Of a stretch of 64,000 nucleotides of DNA, positions 60,887-64,000 are shown one piece after another. Under the pieces are notes generated by a model. It was not told where the DNA came from. It worked only from the letters and a program-made list of their open reading frames with translations, and ran no database searches. Origin of the DNA: Sphingomonas sp. 37zxx (GTDB taxonomy: Bacteria > Pseudomonadota > Alphaproteobacteria > Sphingomonadales > Sphingomonadaceae). Made by a program: the position numbers and the translations under genes. Location: positions 113,945-177,944 of the forward strand of contig NZ_JROH01000005.1 in assembly GCF_000786205.1 (NCBI RefSeq), in the 5' to 3' direction. Every line of letters starts with the position of its first letter. Positions within the stretch are counted from its first letter, which is position 1.

Positions 60887-61664
60887 TCTCGTCCCCGCGC
60901 TGCTGCTGCCAGCGCTGCTGCTCGTTGCCTGCGCTGCAACGCCGCGCATGCCGATCATCGAACCACCGCTTGCCGGCGCGGCCTTTGGCAACGTCAAGCC
61001 GGAGCAGGTCGAAACACTGGTGATCGTGGTGCATGGCGACACCGAAGCGACACCTTCGCACCTCGCCTTTGCCCAGCGGGCGGCCGCGACCTTGCCGAAG
61101 GCGGCGGTCGTCGCGCTGCTGCGTCCAGGCTATGGCACCGGGACCGGGCTCGCCTCGCCGGGGGTTCGCGATGCCGGCAATGGCGATGGCTATACGGCGG
61201 ACAATGTCCGGTTGCTCGGCGAATCGGTCGCCGCCTATCGCAAGCGTTATCCGCGCGCCCGGACCATCCTCGCAGGTGAAGACGGCGGTGCCGCGCTCGT
61301 CGCCAACCTTGCCGGCACCCGCCCCGCGCTGGTCGATGCCATGCTGCTGGTGGGGTGTCCCTGCACCCTGCCTGAATGGCGCGCGCTGATGGCAAAGGCC
61401 AAACCCGGCAAAGGCTTCAACCGTCCGGTCGCCAGCCTCGATCCGCTCCAGACGGTGGGCGGTATCGCCACCACCACGCGCAGCGCGATCCTGGTGGGGG
61501 AGAATGACCGTATCACGCCGCCGCGTATCGCCGGCACCTATGCCGAGGCGCTGGCCCTTCGCGGCATCGGCACCGACTTTCGTCGCCTGCCCGGTCGCGG
61601 TCACGATATTCTGAATGACCCCGAGACGTTGGACGCGCTGGCGCGATTGGCTGGGGCAAGCTGA
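60873..61664 (+). CDS. Putative lipoprotein with alpha/beta-hydrolase fold
   Basis: A 263-aa protein. A signal peptide with lipobox LLVAC (about Cys20) is followed by an alpha/beta hydrolase-like domain: [16 protein letters not shown] (strand 3), an elbow-like [15 protein letters not shown] in which the nucleophile serine is replaced by Asp or absent, and a C-terminal [14 protein letters not shown] histidine. It may be an inactive or unusual hydrolase. It begins inside coaBC and overlaps dut by 1 nt. Confidence 0.78.
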   Translation: MRCFNLVPALLLPALLLVACAATPRMPIIEPPLAGAAFGNVKPEQVETLVIVVHGDTEATPSHLAFAQRAAATLPKAAVVALLRPGYGTGTGLASPGVRDAGNGDGYTADNVRLLGESVAAYRKRYPRARTILAGEDGGAALVANLAGTRPALVDAMLLVGCPCTLPEWRALMAKAKPGKGFNRPVASLDPLQTVGGIATTTRSAILVGENDRITPPRIAGTYAEALALRGIGTDFRRLPGRGHDILNDPETLDALARLAGAS

Positions 61665-62116
61665 TGCATGACGGTAATCCGATCCGCATCGCGCTGAAAC
61701 GGCTGCCGCACGGCCAGGGCCTGCCGCTGCCCGTCTATGCGACACAGGGTGCCGCCGGCATGGACATCGTCGCCGCCGAAACCATGACCCTTCTGCCCGG
61801 CGCGCGCCACGCCGTGGCGACCGGCTTCGCGATCGCGATCCCTGCGGGGTACGAGGTGCAGGTACGCCCGCGTTCGGGGCTTGCGCTGAAACACGGCATC
61901 ACCTGTCTCAACACCCCCGGCACGATCGACAGCGACTATCGCGGCGAAGTGAAGGTGATCCTCGCCAATCTGGGCAGCGAACCCTTCGACGTCGTGCGCG
62001 GCGAACGAATCGCACAGCTGGTGCCAGCAGCGGTGCAGGCAGCGACGCTTGCCGAAGTCGATACGCTCGACGAGACCGCCCGAGGCACCGCCGGCTTCGG
62101 ATCAACGGGTCGCTGA
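61664..62116 (+). CDS. dut: Deoxyuridine 5'-triphosphate nucleotidohydrolase
   Basis: A 150-aa trimeric dUTPase with all five motifs: [39 protein letters not shown] and [10 protein letters not shown]. It hydrolyses dUTP to dUMP and keeps uracil out of DNA. Gene borders overlap both neighbours by 1 nt. Confidence 0.97.
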   Translation: MHDGNPIRIALKRLPHGQGLPLPVYATQGAAGMDIVAAETMTLLPGARHAVATGFAIAIPAGYEVQVRPRSGLALKHGITCLNTPGTIDSDYRGEVKVILANLGSEPFDVVRGERIAQLVPAAVQAATLAEVDTLDETARGTAGFGSTGR

Positions 62117-62535
62117 TGCTGTCGGCGCTTCTTTTGCTGGCGCAGGCGATGGTGCCGGGCACGCCTACTACCGTGCCGCCGCCCTCGCGCCCGGGCCAGT
62201 CGATCGCTTGGGAGGATCTGCCGGCCCTCCCCTATCGCGAACCGCCGGTCCTGACCGAGCACGTCACCGCATTCGTCATCGGCGAAGTCGAAGCTGGGCG
62301 CTGCAAACCCAATTTGTTCGGTGCCACCCGCCGCGCGATGCAGGTCGACATCGCCGTGCTGGTCACCCCTGAATTGGGAGCGCGGGTGACCATCCCCCGC
62401 GCGATCGATTGCCCCACGGTCGAGCAATATGCCGCCGGCCTGGTGCTGGGCTTCGCCCGCAACAATCTGCGCCAGCACGCAACCACGACAACCCGCTGGT
62501 ATCGCGCCACGATGACGTTCGAATGGCCGATCTGA
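62116..62535 (+). CDS. Small secreted protein of unknown function
   Basis: A 139-aa protein with a short N-terminal signal peptide (LSALLLLAQAMVPG), a proline-rich segment and a compact beta-rich domain with two cysteines (about residues 63 and 99) that could form a disulfide in the periplasm. It overlaps dut by 1 nt and the MoeB/ThiF gene by 13 nt. No family recognised. Confidence 0.78.
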   Translation: MLSALLLLAQAMVPGTPTTVPPPSRPGQSIAWEDLPALPYREPPVLTEHVTAFVIGEVEAGRCKPNLFGATRRAMQVDIAVLVTPELGARVTIPRAIDCPTVEQYAAGLVLGFARNNLRQHATTTTRWYRATMTFEWPI

Positions 62536-63287
62536 CGCTCAGCGATACGCAACTCGATCGCTATGCGCGCCATATCATCCTGCGCGAGATTGGCGGCGGT
62601 GGACAGATGCGGTTGCTGAAATCGCATATCGCGGTGATCGGTGCTGGCGGCATCGGATCGCCCGCGCTGCAATATCTCGCCGCCGCCGGTGTCGGCCAAT
62701 TGACGATCATCGACGACGACCATGTCGAGCGATCGAACCTCCAGCGCCAGACCTTGTTCGGCACCGACGACATCGGCCGGATGAAGGTCGAGGCCGCTGC
62801 CGACGCGCTCGCCCGCCTCAACCCCGACAGCAAACTGCGCCTGCACGCCACCCGGATCGATTCAGCCAATGCCGATGATCTGCTGGCGTCGGCCGATTGC
62901 ATCCTCGACGGCAGCGACAATTTCGCCACCCGGCTGGCGGTGGCCGACGCCGCGCTTCGCCTGCAAATCCCGCTGGTATCGGCGGCGATCGGCGGATTCG
63001 AAGGGCAATTGGCGGTCTATCGCGGCTGGGAAATCGACAAGCCCTGTTATCGCTGTTTCGTCGGCGGCGACCCCGATCGCGCCGACATTAGTTGCGCCGA
63101 TCAGGGCGTGCTCGGCGCGATGACCGGGGTGATCGGCAGCCTGGCCGCGATCGAGGCGGTTCGCGCGGTTGTGCCCTTTGGCGATGACATGGCGGGCAAG
63201 CTTTTGCTTGCCGATGGCTTGTCGATGCGCTTCAGAACCTTGACCCTGCCCAAGGATCCGGGCTGCCCCGCCTGCGTGCTGGTTTAG
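62523..63287 (+). CDS. HesA/MoeB/ThiF family adenylyltransferase
   Basis: A 254-aa E1-like enzyme that adenylates the C-terminus of a sulfur-carrier protein (MoaD or ThiS). ATP-binding VIGAGGIGSPALQYLAAAG (about residues 39-57), RSNLQRQTLF arginine motif, DGSDNFATR, zinc cysteine pairs CYRC and CPAC, and a possible catalytic Cys in ISCADQGVLG. It lacks the rhodanese domain of longer MoeB forms. The choice between MoeB and ThiF is not resolved by sequence. Confidence 0.9.
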   Translation: MADLTLSDTQLDRYARHIILREIGGGGQMRLLKSHIAVIGAGGIGSPALQYLAAAGVGQLTIIDDDHVERSNLQRQTLFGTDDIGRMKVEAAADALARLNPDSKLRLHATRIDSANADDLLASADCILDGSDNFATRLAVADAALRLQIPLVSAAIGGFEGQLAVYRGWEIDKPCYRCFVGGDPDRADISCADQGVLGAMTGVIGSLAAIEAVRAVVPFGDDMAGKLLLADGLSMRFRTLTLPKDPGCPACVLV

Positions 63288-63350
63288 CCGCCACCGGCAC
63301 TTTATATCCCCGCGCACGTTCTGGGGCCGACTCCTGACAGCAAGACAAAT

Positions 63351-64000
63351 ATGATCCAGCGTTTATTCCGCAAATCCGCTCGCAAACAGCAACTGATCCC
63401 CGAAGGCCTTCGCATCTATGCGATCGGCGACATTCACGGCTGCCTCGACGAGACTGAAAAGCTGATCGCGATGATCGAGCGCGACAATGCCGCGCGCCCT
63501 GCCGCCGATACGCGGCTGATCTTCCTGGGCGATCTGATGGATCGCGGTCCCGATTCGGCTGGCGTGGTCGAGCGGCTTCGCACCCTGTCGCTCGATTGGG
63601 CAACGCCGCATTTCCTGATGGGCAATCACGAGCAATTATTCCTGACCGCGCTCGAGGGTGAGCGCGACGCGATGAAGGTGTTCGCCCGCGCCGGCGGGCG
63701 CGAAACCCTGCTGAGCTATGGCATGTCGTCAGAGCAATTCGCCGAAGCATCATGGGACGAGCTGGAAGAACAGGCACGCGCACTGGTGCCAGAGGCGCAT
63801 CGCAGCTTCGTCGCCGGGTTCGAAACGATGCTGGTGTTCGGCGATTATGTGTTCGTCCATGCCGGCATCCGCCCCGACGTGCCGATCGAGGAACAACGCA
63901 CCGCGGACCTGTTCTGGATCCGCGAGCCTTTCTTGAGCCATCGCGGCAGCCTAAGCCACGTCGTCGTGCACGGCCACACCGTGACCGAGGCGGTCGACGA
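63351..64000 (+). CDS. Serine/threonine phosphatase-like metallophosphoesterase (3' end cut)
   Basis: 216 codons are visible and the frame is open at the window edge. The calcineurin-like metal motifs are in order: IGDIHGCLDE, GDLMDRGPDS, MGNHEQLF and VVHGHTVTE. This order is that of the PrpA/ApaH-type bacterial PPP phosphatases. AAGACAAAT precedes the ATG. Substrate unknown. Confidence 0.9.
   Translation, partial: MIQRLFRKSARKQQLIPEGLRIYAIGDIHGCLDETEKLIAMIERDNAARPAADTRLIFLGDLMDRGPDSAGVVERLRTLSLDWATPHFLMGNHEQLFLTALEGERDAMKVFARAGGRETLLSYGMSSEQFAEASWDELEEQARALVPEAHRSFVAGFETMLVFGDYVFVHAGIRPDVPIEEQRTADLFWIREPFLSHRGSLSHVVVHGHTVTEAVD

Overview
The window is GC-rich alphaproteobacterial DNA, most likely from an aerobic anoxygenic phototroph of the Sphingomonadales. 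The indicators are the gene order of the photosynthesis cluster, the oxygen-dependent cyclase AcsF with no BchE in view, a pufBALMC operon with no pucBA, and the secB/Tim44/mltA/smr and dnaA-rpsT-mutM-ubiE-ubiB-coaBC-dut neighbourhoods. The genus is inferred; there is no rRNA gene here.

Positions 1-35786 hold most of a photosynthesis gene cluster. On the minus strand come aerR/ppaA, ppsR and the start of bchG (cut by the window edge). A 14-gene plus-strand operon follows: bchF-N-B-H-L-M-lhaA-puhA-B-C-orf96-acsF-puhE-hemA. Next are minus-strand units: crtF, then bchC-X-Y-Z-orf48-pufB-A-L-M-C, with a DUF3422 gene downstream. crtD-crtC lie on the plus strand, bchI-D-O-orf46 on the minus strand, and tspO/crtK on the plus strand. 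Together these supply most of bacteriochlorophyll a synthesis (Mg chelatase BchHDI, BchM, AcsF, BchLNB, BchF, BchXYZ, BchC, BchG), the RC-LH1 polypeptides, assembly factors, late carotenoid steps, the first tetrapyrrole enzyme, and the PpsR/AerR switch. PpsR-type palindromes (TGT-N12-ACA or a near match) lie before bchG, bchF, bchC, crtF/crtD and bchI/tspO. Most genes overlap by 4 nt (ATGA/GTGA), implying translational coupling.

Positions 35898-41553 hold a DUF2189 membrane protein and a minus-strand cytochrome c maturation operon ccmC-D-E-F-G-H-I (no ccmA/B here), which would supply haem ligation for the tetrahaem PufC and other c-type cytochromes. Positions 41725-47056 hold a glutathione transferase, two c-di-GMP proteins and dapE. 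Positions 47148-52978 hold smr, mltA, Tim44, secB, murJ and trpS. Positions 53220-64000 hold dnaA, rpsT, mutM, ubiE, ubiB, a membrane protein, coaBC, a lipoprotein hydrolase, dut, a small secreted protein, a MoeB/ThiF protein and a truncated phosphoesterase.

Points most worth a second look: an in-frame internal deletion in crtD; two small genes (48 and 46 aa) coupled into photosynthesis operons; a repeated multi-half-site PpsR operator whose proximal half doubles as the -35 box; a PpsR with one cysteine; and a perfect 28-bp inverted repeat next to dnaA.
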